A stretch of DNA of 64,000 bases. Origin: Neocallimastix lanati (nom. inval.) (Eukaryota; Neocallimastigomycota; Neocallimastigomycetes; Neocallimastigales; Neocallimastigaceae). Shown one piece after another: positions 23,420 through 34,575 of this stretch (positions are counted from its first letter, which is position 1; the number at the start of each line of letters is the position of its first letter). A program made the position numbers and the translations under genes. The DNA is taken from the NCBI GenBank assembly GCA_016946835.1, contig JACVTC010000053.1:823501-887500 (forward strand). The letters are read 5' to 3'. A model generated the notes under the pieces. That model had not been told where the DNA came from, ran no database searches, and worked only from the letters and a program-made list of their open reading frames with translations.

Positions 23420-24060
23420 ACTTAAATGAGGGTATTCATGGCTGAGCTTGAATAGATTTCTAGTATTTATAAATTTGAAGTTATCGTAAATTGTACCTTT
23501 AATTCCTTGGAATTTAGCAACATCAGACCAATAAGATTCAATAACATCTTTGATGTTAAGTAATGGTGTTCTACCATATTCACTTTATTTATTTATATTT
23601 GCTCCATGTACTACTAAAGATTATATTAGGTTTTTTTTTATCCATTATTGTATTCATTAAATAATGGTGTTTCACCATACTCATTTTCTTTATTGACATT
23701 TGTTCCAAGTTTTATTAAATATTCTACAATTCTTTACTTCCATTTGTATATTCCTGAAATAGTGGTATATTTCACCGAATCTAATTTCTTTATTTATATT
23801 TACTTCAAGAATCTACTAAAAATTCAGTTAAAATATACATTAAATAATGGTGTTTCACCTTTTTAATTTTCTTTATTTATATTTACTTCGAGTTCTATTT
23901 AATATTATACTAAATCCTTTATTCTACTTTTTCATGTCTAAAATAATGATGTTTTACTATATTCATTTTCTTTATTTAAATCTTTTTCGTGTTTTATCAA
24001 AAATTCTACTAATTCTTAATTTCCATTTTTTTTTTTCTTTAAATGCACTAAAACGAAGCT
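23420..24060 (-). pseudogene. Ankyrin-repeat protein remnant
   Basis: The minus strand carries decayed ankyrin repeats. Readable pieces in order are ELVEFLIKHEKDLNKENEYS, VNINKEN then KGETPLFN, LIKLGTNVNKENEYGETPLF, and GRTPLLNIKDVIESYWSDV followed by KFQGIKGTIYDNF. The xxVNKENEYGETPLF form is the turn and first helix of an ankyrin unit. Stops and frameshifts separate the units, so it cannot make a protein. The last piece near 23430-23570 is the best preserved and looks like the sequence after the final repeat. Confidence 0.7.
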
Positions 24061-24075
24061 TATTTTTTTTTTTTT

Positions 24076-24430
24076 TTACTATCACCTTTGGTACCACGAG
24101 AATTAAGATAGTCTCAGTGAACTCCATAGAAGGTGGGATAAATTCTAAAAATAATATATTTAAGTTGCTATTTAGACACAATGAAATTACCAACAATAAC
24201 AGAAATGTTATTCTTATGATTCTTGAACCAATTAGTAAGTGTATTAAAAAATTTATAAAAAAAAAAATTCATGAGATGGAACGAATCAATTCCTAGAGGA
24301 ATATAAAAAAAAGTACCATAATTACATAACCATCCAAAAAAAAAAAAAATAAAAATAAAAATAAAAAAATTTACATGATAAATATAACATTATAGTATTA
24401 TACTTGAATGATTCATGCATGAGCCCAATT
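24076..24430. repeat. Dispersed repeat block, partner at 31890-32300
   Basis: Two blocks here have relatives about 8 kb away. Block A (24076-24150; ACTATCACCTTTGGTACCAC ... GAATTAAGA) matches 32226-32300 (CATCACTCTCGGTTCCAC ... AAATTAAGA). Block B (24265-24425; CATGAGATGGAACGAATCAA ... GATAAATATAACATTATAGT) matches 31895-32035. The order of A and B is swapped between the two places. They are probably 3' regions of LINE copies. Confidence 0.65.
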
Positions 24431-24512
24431 GAAGGCAATACATCCATAAGGGGGGCTTTTAATTATAAAAAAAAAAATAAAACAATAAAATAATATAAAA
24501 TAAAATAAAATA

Positions 24513-24513
24513 T

Positions 24514-24551
<38 letters not shown>

Positions 24552-24810
24552 AGAGAATAACTTTATCATAGAGATTAACATAAGAATTACGAGATTTAAA
24601 TCCATAACTCCGATAAAGTCCTCTATTAAAAATTTTTTGAGCTTTAGAGCATCTGCTCTTATTTGAACCAAAGAGAGGAGCATAATATAAAGCAAGACTA
24701 AGAATAAAGGAAATTAAAGCATATTTCTTTAATGGGAGAGGAATAGATTTATTAATAAGAAATCGAAAGTACGAATTTAACTTAACATTTAAATTATTGT
24801 TTAATTCGGA
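24513..24810 (-). pseudogene. LINE ORF2 C-terminal fragment with poly-A tail
   Basis: The minus strand reads NSYFRFLINKSIPLPLKKYA, LISFILS, YYAPLFGSNKSRCSKAQKIF, NRGLYRSYGFKSRNSYVNLY and DKVIL. It then runs into an A-tract (24513-24545 as T on the plus strand). A (Y)APL(F/L)G..K.R..K.Q...N.GL. phrase is typical of the region after the RT domain in non-LTR elements. The piece is 5' truncated, the usual result of incomplete reverse transcription. Confidence 0.65.
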
Positions 24811-25258
24811 TTGTATAGGGTTTCAATGATAAAAATTCATCAAAAGGAATATCAAGTATAAAATAAAATAAAATAAAATAATAAAAAAAAATTATTTAAA
24901 TTTCTCGATCCATATAAACACTTCTTATACATATATAAATCAAAGTATATTAATTATATTAATATTATAAACATTTTAAAATTAAAAACTTAACAAAATT
25001 CACACCAATTAATTATAAACAACAAACATCATTATTTATATATATATATAAATTTATATTTATTTAAATTAAATAATAGATTTATAATTTCAAATAAATT
25101 AATAATTACTATTTTATATATGTCGTTTTAATAAAAACTTTCAATTTTAAATTAATACTACTATATCTGTCGTAATATATTTCGTATTTTTTTTACTTAA
25201 TACAGGGTTAAAAATAATTTAAATATATTTATTAATATTTATATATATATTATAATGT

Positions 25259-26493
25259 TTAATTGCATATTCCATATAATTTTTGGCATCCAGTTCCACA
25301 GTATTCATTACTAATACCGCAATAACCATACTTACTGCAACATTGACCAGATGGGCATTCACCAATTCCTTTTCCACATTCTTTAGTAGATTGTGGGGTA
25401 ATTGTTGGTGTAGTTGTTGACTTAATTGTTGACTTAATGGTCTTATTACAAACACCAAATTCACTTTGACAGCCAGTACCACAATACTTTTCACTAGTAC
25501 CACAATAGCCATACTTACTACAACATTCACCAGATGGACATTTACCAATTCCTTTTCCACATTCTTTAGTAGATTGTGGGGTAATTGTTGGTGTAGTTGT
25601 TGACTTAATTGTTGACTTAATGGTCTTATTACAAACACCAAATTCACTTTGACAGCCAGTACCACAATACTTTTCACTAGTACCACAATAGCCATACTTA
25701 CTACAACATTCACCAGATGGACATTTACCAATTCCTTTTCCACATTCTTTAGTAGATTGTGGGGTAGTTGTTGGTGTAGTTGTTGACTTAATTGTTTCAT
25801 TACAAACACCAAATTCACTTTGACAGCCATTACCACAATACTTTTCACTAGCACCACAATAACCATATTTACTACAGCATTCTCCATTTGGACAGCTACC
25901 ATAACCATTACCACATTTTTTGCCAGAATTATAAATAGTAGTAGTAGTTACCTTCTTGGAAGTGGATACTTTATTAGTAGTGGATATTTTATTAGTAATG
26001 GATACTTTATTAGTAGTGGATATTTTATTAGTAGTAGATACTTTATTAGAAGTAGATACTTCATTAGCAGTGGATACTTTATTAACAGTGGATACTTTAC
26101 TTGTAGTGGATACTTCATCACAAGGTTTTATATCAAAAATAGTACATGAAATATTATTTTGTGACTTACATACATTTTCATAATCATAACTACAGTTTTT
26201 AAGACTTTTATTCGTTAAAACCTTTCCTGTAATATTTTTATTAAATATAAGAGTACTTTAAAATATATATATATATTTATATAAGCATTAAATTATTAAA
26301 TTAAATTTAGAAATATGACAAATAATATATAATAATATATATTAAATTAATAATGTTATTATATATTATCTACTAATATATTCCAGATATTTACATATCT
26401 TCAAGTTTAGTTAAATTATTAAGTGATTGAGGAACTTCACCTTCAATTTTGTTTAAATCTAATTTTCTAAATTATAAATATAATAAATAAAAA

Positions 26494-26527
<34 letters not shown>

Positions 26528-27687
26528 TCACTTTTTATTAATGATTAATTTTTTATATAATAATTAACAATTAAATCATTTTGTTGATAATTTACAATTT
26601 CCTAAGATTTATAAGTTTATTTAAAGTACTTGGAAATTTAGTAATATAATTATTACTCATTAAACTTTTTAAATTAAAAAAAGATAAATAAAGTTTTAAA
26701 AAAAAATAAAAAATTAAAAATAAATAAAAAAAATAAAAATAAATATACAATTAGTAAATGGAGTGAAATAATATATGAAATTAATAAATTATAATGTATA
26801 TTATTTAAATTGCATATTAACACTTCTTCTAAAGTGGTAAGATCTCCAATATTTTCAGGAATTTGGGTTAATTTATTTGCTGTGAAATCACTTTTTATTA
26901 ATTATATAAAATTATTTAAATTGTAAATTAAATTTATAAATATATAAATCAATAGGATTAAATTCAAATCTTTAAAAATATTAATATCATTTACTATAAT
27001 ATAATAAATAAAATTAAATAAATTAAATTAAATTACATTGTTTTTATATTTTTAAGATCAAAGAAGGAAGATGGAATGGTCGTAATTTGATTAATTTCAA
27101 TTTTGCTTTTCGAATTAATTTTTCATGTTCATGTTATCAAGTTATTATTAAAATTATTATTAAATATTATTAATATATGTTATTATTAAATGTTATTATT
27201 TAATGCTTTTATTATTATATATGCTATTATTATTATTGATGTTATTACTAAAGTTATTTAAAATTACTTACAAATTTTCGAGTTTTTCAAGTTTACCAAC
27301 ACTATCAGGAATAGAAGTAATGTTATTACTTCCAAGGTTACTATTAAAAAATTACAGAAATTTAATTTATTCAATTGAATCTAGGTATATAAATTATACA
27401 AGTTTATTTATTTATTTATTTATTTAAATTGACTTACAGTTTCTTAAGATTCTTAAGATTTGAGACACTATCTGGAATACTAGTAATATTATTTATACTT
27501 AAATCACTAAATTCAAAATTTGTATTTAAAAAATTATATAATATATACACAGTTATTACTATTGTTTATTTATTTAATACTATATTTTTTTTTATATTAT
27601 TCACATACAGAGTTTCAAGCTTACTAAAAGAGGTCAATTTTTCGAAATCATCATTATTAATATCATTAAATCTTAAATCTCTTTTAA

Positions 27688-27731
<44 letters not shown>

Positions 27732-28342
27732 TCATAATTTATTAATAAATTAAATGTATAAACAATATAATATATTCAAATAATAACATTATATAATTAA
27801 ATTAGTAATAATTTACAGGTATTCAAGATTTTTGAAATTTTTAATTTTGTCTGGAATTTCCTTTATTTGTGATTGAGAAACAGTTCTTATATATTTTAGA
27901 ATTCATTTTAATAAATAATAAATAACAATTTTTTATAAAAATAATAGAGAAAGGATTAATTTATGAAATTATACTTTAATTAATAATAAATCAACATATA
28001 GAAAAAAAAATTTTTTTTAATTAATTACAATTTTTGTAAATCAGTCAATGAATAAATTAAGTCAGGAATACCATTAGCTTTATAGATAGAAATTCCACTT
28101 ATATTTCTAGAATATTAACATTTAAATTAAAAAATATGTTAATATATTTTCACTTTTTTTTTTTTTTAAATAAATTTATAAATGAATTACAATGTTGTAA
28201 TTTTGCCGTCTTTGTCAACAACACATTCATTTACATAATAATTATTTTTTAATTCGTTTTTTACATCATCACATTTATTAGCTATAGCAAATGAGCTAAA
28301 TAAAACTAGACTTATTTGTTTTAATATTTTAGAAAATTTCAT
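25259..28342 (-). CDS. Secreted leucine-rich repeat protein with four CBM18 (hevein-type) domains
   Basis: Eleven exons: 28191-28342, 28029-28106, 27817-27885, 27609-27680, 27438-27506, 27272-27340, 27037-27105, 26822-26890, 26596-26664, 26395-26466 and 25259-26255; 594 residues. Residues 1-22 are a signal peptide (MKFSKILKQISLVLFSSFAIA). Exons 2-10 each encode one leucine-rich repeat (for example NNITSIPDSVGKLEKLENL); every intron is in phase 2. Exon 11 adds a short Cys-containing region, a Ser/Thr repeat tract (KVSTTN) and, from about residue 376, four eight-Cys hevein domains (CGKGIGKCPSGECCSKYGYC pattern) on Thr/Pro/Lys linkers. Such domains bind chitin, and the linkers are likely O-glycosylated. 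Exon 11 has no Met near its start, so it is easily missed. One donor (exon 8, GTTAAT) is non-consensus. The role is inferred: chitin binding outside the cell plus LRR-mediated protein binding. Confidence 0.88.
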
Positions 28343-29777
28343 ATTGATTAATACTAATTTTCAATAATAAAATACTACAATTATATTAAGTATGATAACA
28401 AAATGGAGTAAACTTTTTGTATATAAATATTTTTTTTAAATAATATATAATTAGTCTATTTAAATCAAATGATAATTGTTACAATTTATTTACATAATGT
28501 ATAATTATTTAAAATTTCATAATTATTTATTATTGATATAATTAAAAAAATATATATATAAAAAAAAAAACATATATTATTACTATATATATATTTATTA
28601 ATTTTTTTATTTAGTCATTAAAAATATCAAATAAAGAGTTTCCTAATGAATAATCCATTAAATATTACTTAAAACAGATAAATTCAATTAAAATAAATAT
28701 ATATTACAATATAATATATGGTTAATTAAATTTTAAAGAATGGCTGGCTATATTAATTATTAAATTTAATTAATAAAAAAGTTAAATTTATATTTTAAAT
28801 ATAAAAAAGAAACTTTAATATATGGATCATACATATTAAATTATTATATTAATATAAACCAATTGATTTTTAAGATAATGTAATTCAAAAAAGTAAAATA
28901 TGTAGATAAATGATTATTTAAAAATGATAATGTACATAATATATATTTAATTCTTTACATCCATTCCTTTAATGAATAAAACCAAGAAATAAGTTAAAAT
29001 TCATATAATATAGCTAATTATAGAGAATCATATAACAAATATCTAATATTAAAAAATACTATATAGCCTTTGAATGATTTGCAATTTATTCACTTTCATT
29101 AAAAGTTTTAATTAAAAAATTAATAATACAGTACATATAAATATATAAATCTCTATTTTTATAATTTATAAAAAGCTGTAAAATTTATATAAAATTTTAT
29201 ATAAAATTTTATTATTAATAAATTTTACTCCATATAAACCTTAAAATTCATTTAATTAAAAATTCAATAAACACTTAATATTCAATAGTATAGAAAAATT
29301 ATTCTATATTAATGCAGTTTTTATGATAAATGACCTCGATAAACATTAAAATAAATAAATAATTATATTAATAAAATAAATATATAAATATAATATTATA
29401 TAAAAAATTAATATTTCTTGAGTAAACTACCTGAAGCATGTTGGTTAAAACATGTAAATTTCTATAATTTTATACATAGTTATTAAAGTTTAAATGAATT
29501 ATATGTTATGGACAATTTTGATATAGTGAATATTATTTTTAAAATTAAATGTTTTATTTATTTATAAAGTTTTAATATAAAAAATAATAAATATATTAAA
29601 AGAATTTAAATATGCATAAACTTTAAATACGCATTAATTTTTAAATTCTGAAGTTTTTATAAAATATTTTCAAACTAAATAACCTTTCTAATATAATAAA
29701 ATAGATAGGATCATCATATTCATGGATATACTATTATAAAATATAATATTAATATTATTAATTATAAAACTATTATG

Positions 29778-29819
<42 letters not shown>

Positions 29820-29820
29820 T
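28343..29820. other. Upstream region of the first LRR-CBM18 gene, shared with its paralogue
   Basis: Non-coding. Several phrases recur upstream of the second gene: TAATCCATTAAATATTA near 28660 and 39315, a cold block around ATATGGATCATACATATTAA at 28820 and 39600, AATGATAATGTACATAATAT at 28924 and 39748, and TTAATTCTTTACATCCATT at 28951 and 39771. The duplication therefore carried at least 1 kb of 5' DNA, including any promoter. Many small indels separate the copies. Confidence 0.7.
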
Positions 29821-29821
29821 T

Positions 29822-30105
29822 TAATAGCCGCAATTATTGCGAACTTTAATATTTACCTATTTATTCTTATATAAAATACATGAAAACTTTTAATTTTAAT
29901 AAAAAATAAAAAAAAACACAGAATTAATAAAATAAATAAATATTATTTGTCCAATTTGATCGTAATAATAAATGAAATAGTAAAGTAAAATAAAAAGTAA
30001 TAATCAAGAATAAGTGTAATAAATTCAGAAAAAAAGTTCATATGCAACGAACCTCATCTCCTTATGGATTAGGATTTGAATTGTCTATCTGATATTATGA
30101 CTTAT
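29822..30105 (-). repeat. Dispersed repeat (copy 1), LINE 3' part
   Basis: TAGCCGCAATTATTGCGAAC behind a T-run, then about 280 bases ending in ACGAACCTCATCTCCTTATG and GATTAGGATTTGAATTG. The whole block recurs directly at 32692-32967 with minor changes. Read on the minus strand it ends in AATTGCGGCTATT plus poly-A, as a retroposon would. It lacks the flanking ORF present at the second copy. Confidence 0.75.
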
Positions 30106-30630
30106 AAAACTATTTTTATACATATATAATTTTTAAAAAAAAAAAAAATTGATTGTAATCATATATTGCTATATTTTGGAAATTTAAGTAAACTTATATA
30201 TAATTTCAGTAAATAATATAAAATTTTTTATTTTTCATAATTTTAACCTTTTTTTTTATGTTTATAATGTAAAATAAGTATATATTTGATAATATATACT
30301 AAAATATGTTATTAATAAATAAATAAATTATATTTTTATTGGTATTATTGACAAAAAAATTAAAAAAAAAATAAAAAAAAATTAATTATATATAATAAAA
30401 ATAAAATAAAATAAAATAATAAAATAATAATATAATAACAATAGTAATAATAATAATAAATGATTATAAATATATATATATATTTTCTTTTTTTCTTTTT
30501 TTTTTTTTTTGTATTAATATTCATCTTGAAAACATGAAATTAAACAGAATAAATAAATAATAAAATAATGGTAATAATAGTTCCAACAATAATTATATTT
30601 TTGTAAGCATTATATTTTATTAGGAATATC

Positions 30631-30666
<36 letters not shown>

Positions 30667-31259
30667 AAAAATTTACATATATATTTTAATTTAATAAATT
30701 ATTTCAACTTAAAATTATGAATAATAATTAATCATATTTTTCTCCAAAATTTTATATAGTATTTTTATTTTTATTATTTCTATTAGTTTTATTATTTATT
30801 TCAATATAATATTATAATATTTAAAACTATAATATATAATATTTTATATGTTAACAATAATTATATATCTTTAAAAATTTTAAAAATATATCTAAATAAT
30901 ATTTTATTAAATTACCAAAAACAAAATAACGGTTTGTTTGATAAATAATTTTTTTTTTATTATATTATGCATTTTATATTAATATTTAAATGATAATCAA
31001 CTTTTAATATATGATTTGAATATATGAATATATATTTATATAAATAAAATTATTATATAAAAAATAAATCTTTTAAGATAAGAATTAATTTCATAGGATA
31101 AAAAAAAATCATTAGCATGAATCAATCATTATTATATTTAAATATTGTATATCTAAATATTTATATAATATTTCATCAAATGTATATAATTTTTCAATTA
31201 TAATAAAAAATTTTCTGTAATAATTTTTTATATACTTTTAATTTAATTTTTCTATAATA

Positions 31260-31800
31260 ATCTTTTAAAAAAATACGTTGTTCATTTTGTAGTTCTTGAA
31301 AGTTGTTATTAATCAAAAACTTTGATATTGTTAAAAACCATTGGCGACCAGCTTGAATCCATATAATAACTTGTGGAGTTTCCAGTTACCTTTGTTATAG
31401 TTGTTTATCGTCTTCTGGGATAGCTATAAATGGCTTTGTCAAGTTTTGCTTTTAAGTGGAAATGATTTGAGTGGAGATTCTCTAATTATGTGATTACTAT
31501 TGTGTAAAGTAAATACTGATTTGTTTGAATTGAATATTTTTATTTTATTTTTGAATATATACCTTTGTTTTTAAAGTTTAAATCTGCTTATGATGCTTTT
31601 TGTGATATTTTCAGAATATAAAATATTGTTTAGTATGATATTGAATCCACTGATATTTTCGAGGTACTATAACCTTCAAATTTGCATTACTTTCATTGGC
31701 TCATTTTTGTTAATGAAGTTAGTTAACAATCTTTATTATTGGTTATATGTTCAGAGTATCATATGTCATAAGTCTAGGTAGTAATAATTCTCTTGTTAAT
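31260..31800 (-). pseudogene. Coding-like remnant, unidentified
   Basis: Base composition is nearer to that of genes. The minus strand from about 31440 reads LTKPFIAIPEDDKQL, stops, then LETPQVIIWIQAGRQWFLTI and SKFLINNNFQELQNEQRIFL. Acidic and Gln-rich phrasing suggests real protein ancestry, possibly an ORF of the LINEs around it. I cannot name a domain. A plus-strand frame at 31590-31781 is hydrophobic and not convincing. Confidence 0.35.
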
Positions 31801-32334
31801 AATTATTATTGAATTGATTTGATATTTTTTTTTTATACATAATAAAAAAATGTAATAAATATTAAATATAAAAGTATATAAAAAAAGTTAAAAAAGTACA
31901 TGAGATGGAATAAATCAATTCTGATAGGAATATAAAAAATTATTATAATTACATAATTATTCAAAAAAACAAAAATAATAATAATACATGATAAATATAA
32001 CATTATAGTACTATATATAAATGATTTATACATAAGGAAATAGTAAATAAATGAAAAAAATGAAAATATAAAAAAAAAAAAAGGAAAAAAAATCAATGAA
32101 AAATATATCACTATTTCTTAAAATTTTTTAAAATTAATTAATAACTTTGATAAATAATATCTATTACAAATAATTACGATAAGCAATTGTATCAAAAACA
32201 TTTATTGAGAAATATTTATATTATTTTTGTCATCACTCTCGGTTCCACAAAAATTAAGACGGTGATACGACCCTGAGGAGGGTTTTAAAGTAATAAAGTT
32301 CATTCCTATTGATTTTTTTTTATTTATTTATTTA

Positions 32335-32471
32335 TCATTTATGAATAAATTGAATAAGATTGGAGATAACGGACAACCTTGACGAATACCTCTTTTAATA
32401 GGAAATTCATTTGATAATATTGAAGCAAATAGAGCACGTGCTTTAGAAAATACTAGCTCAAACGAACTACT

Positions 32472-32509
<38 letters not shown>

Positions 32510-32535
32510 CAGGGTAGAGAATACACTTCCATAAT
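32335..32535 (-). pseudogene. LINE reverse transcriptase remnant with 3'-end tag (copy 2)
   Basis: From about 32465 to 32335 the minus strand reads SSFELVFSKARALFASILSN then EFPIKRGIRQGCPLSPILFN and LFIN. FPIKRG(I/V)RQGCPLSPILF is the strongly conserved RT block of non-LTR elements that lies a little before the catalytic YxDD. The catalytic motif itself is not reached. On its other side lies a T-run (32476-32506) and the tag AGACAGGGTAGAGAATACAC (from 32507). The tag belongs to a separate minus-strand insertion ending here. Confidence 0.8.
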
Positions 32536-32691
32536 GTTAGGAAGGGAAAAATTCCCGCATAGTACAATTTGACGAAATACATAGTATATTTTGAGCTTTT
32601 TTATTTTTTATTTTTTTAAATTTTTTTTTTTTTATTTTTAATTTCAAATGTACTTTTTCACCCTTCGTAGAAATAGATGAATTTTTTTTTT

Positions 32692-32970
32692 ATAGCCGCA
32701 ATTATTACGAACTTTAATCTTTATTTATTTATTCTTATATAAAATACCTGAATACTTTTAATTTTAATAAAAAATAAAAAAAAAAACACAGAATTAATAA
32801 AATAAATAAAAAGATTATTTGTCCAATTTGAATATAATAATAAATGAAATAGTAACGTGAAATAAAAAGTAATAATTAAAAATAAATGTGTAAATTAATT
32901 CAGAAAAAAGTTCATTTTCAACGAACCTCATCTCCTTATGGATTAGGGTTTGAATTGACTATCTGAAAGA
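32692..32970 (-). repeat. Dispersed repeat (copy 2), continuous with an ORF remnant
   Basis: Direct repeat of 29822-30105: TAGCCGCAATTATTACGAAC ... ACGAACCTCATCTCCTTATG. Here it continues into a coding-like stretch (32970-33760) broken by a foldback transposon. The repeat is thus probably the 3' untranslated part of that element. Confidence 0.75.
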
Positions 32971-33770
32971 AGTTATGGTCTTCTCCTTCAGAGGCATTGG
33001 CCCTGCTAGGGAGAGTTGCATTTCCCCAAATTGCATTTCGCCAGATTGCATTTCGCCAAGTGGCGTAGTATTAAAATGTTGCATTTCCCCAAGTTGCATT
33101 TCCCCAAGTTGCTATTCGCCAGGTTGCATTTCGACAAGTAGAGTATTGATATAAATAAATGAATAAATAAATAAATATTAATTCAAAATATTTTTTTTTA
33201 AAATTGCTTTTATGCGATATTAATAATATTTAATTTTATTTATTGATTTATTTATTTATTTAATAATTCTCAATTTGGCGAAAAGCAACTTGGCGAAATG
33301 CAATTTGGCGAAATGCCACATTTTTTTAATACGCCACATGCTTTCAAAAAAATTGGCGAAACGCAACCTGGCGAAATGCAATTTGGCGAAATGCCCCACA
33401 CCCGCCCTGCTAGTCTGTCTTACTCCATTTTCAGCGTTGACGCTCCTGGTTAGTTTGCGCTTATACTTTCGGAATAGTAACACTTGCCGAGTACTAGCCC
33501 GAGGCATAATTTCTGTAAAGAGAGCCGCAGATCGCACCAAGAATGTCGTTTTTGAATAATCACCAGAAATGATTTGGTTCTTAAACAAAATATTCCATTC
33601 CTTTTTATAATTTAAATCTATTATGCCTGCATCCCTTCCACCAAGAAGAAAGTCATATAATCGGTACTATGCCACATATATATTTACACACTCATTATTC
33701 AGAAAATTACTTAAATTACCACGATTTTCACCAATTGAACTATTCACTAAATTAGAGGTAACGATATTAT
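32971..33770 (-). pseudogene. Retroelement-like ORF remnant interrupted by the foldback transposon
   Basis: Minus-strand frame from about 33760: LYDFLLGGRDAGIIDLNYKK, EWNILFKNQIISGDYSKTTF, LVRSAALFTEIMPRASTRQV, LLFRKYKRKLTRSVNAENGV and RQTSRA. It then enters the transposon at 33413. Beyond the transposon the sense continues as NASEGEDHNFFQIVNSNPNP and a stop. The frame has ordinary composition and few Asn runs, unlike host intergenic DNA. It is presumably an ORF of the retroelement whose 3' part is the repeat at 32692. No domain is recognised. Confidence 0.45.
33000..33413. mobile_element. Foldback DNA transposon built of TTGCATTTCGCC units, with 10 bp target duplication
   Basis: The element body is 33010-33403 (394 bp). 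Each end is an array of a 15-mer. Left: three units of TTGCATTTC(G/C)CCAAG, then TGGCGTAGTATTAAAATG, then four more units. Right: the same plan inverted (TTGGCGAAATGCAA units, AATACGCCACAT, then more units). The outer ends are GGAGAGTTGCATTTCCCC and, reversed, GGGTGTGGGGCATTTCGCC. The middle (33155-33270) is plain AT. GCCCTGCTAG occurs exactly at both borders (33000-33009 and 33404-33413), which is a 10 bp target-site duplication. It lies inside a longer coding-like frame, so that frame was interrupted by the insertion. A TSD of 9-11 bp is typical of Mutator-like elements. No transposase is present, so it is non-autonomous. Confidence 0.85.
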
Positions 33771-33957
33771 AATTTTCACTATTACTAATATGAATAATTC
33801 TATTTTCACTATCACTATTTCTATTATTATTAACAGTATTATTTCTAATGTTAATATTATTAATATTATATACTTCTTACTACTATTAGAATTAGAACTT
33901 AGTTCTATATTATTCATATCTGTGATAACAGTGTCTACATTACTATTAGATATTATA

Positions 33958-33960
<3 letters not shown>

Positions 33961-33995
<35 letters not shown>

Positions 33996-34525
33996 CAGGG
34001 AAGAGAATACACTTCCATAACTTTATTAATTTTTATTAAAAAATACATGTAGGTGAAAAAGTTCATTTAAAATTAAAAATAAAAATAAAAAGTTAAAAAA
34101 TTAAAAAATAAAAAGCTCAAAAATACTATGTATTTTGGCAAGTTGAGATATTGGACAATATTTAGAAATAATATAAAATATTTCATAAAGAATTTCAATA
34201 TCCTTAAAATATTTTATTCGAAATTCACGGAAAAGATAGTATTTAGAAAACCAATGTTCCAATCGAGGATTACTATTTTTTCTATAACAACAAGGACACC
34301 TTTTAGGACAGCCTTCTTCAATCATTTTGGCGGCTTTGGCAAAGAAATAGATGAAGATCCTGTATTATCATTATGTCTTATCAGTACGACGTCGACGCTC
34401 TTTTTTTAGAACAGTTGACTCGGATGAACCTTTGAAAAGTAGTTCATTAAATTGTCTCTGTTCTCCACTATCGAAATGTAGCTTATTTAAAACTAAAGTC
34501 CCACCAAGAAGGAACAAGGTAATTG
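33961..34525 (-). pseudogene. LINE ORF C-terminal part with zinc-finger-like motif and 3'-end tag (copy 3)
   Basis: The minus strand from about 34525 reads LLGGTLVLNKLHFDSGEQRQ, FNELLFKGSSESTVLKKERR, a break, then AAKMIEEGCPKRCPCCYRKN and SNPRLEHWFSKYYLFREFRI. CPKRCPCC ... LEHWFSK resembles the Cys/His finger found at the C-terminus of many LINE proteins, with the last Cys replaced by Tyr. The 3' region ends with the tag AGACAGGGAAGAGAATACAC (from 33993) and a T-run of about 32 (A-tail). About 90 bases near 34050-34138 recur inverted at 32580-32670. Confidence 0.6.
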
Positions 34526-34529
34526 AGAA

Positions 34530-34534
34530 TAAAA

Positions 34535-34575
<41 letters not shown>

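Noticed and set aside
25219-26149. Long Val/Leu/Gln-rich minus frame and Thr/Ser/Ile-rich plus frames over the hevein repeats
   Set aside because: Repetitive coding DNA keeps other frames open. Only the Cys-rich frame gives eight-Cys domains and fits the splice phase.
31833-32111. 92-codon hydrophobic minus frame
   Set aside because: Low-complexity translation; part of it is the repeat block shared with 24265-24425, which shows no frame there.
33010-33403. Could the repeated 15-mers be a CRISPR array?
   Set aside because: Units are contiguous without spacers, occur inverted on both sides and are flanked by a target duplication, so it is a foldback transposon. The host is eukaryotic.
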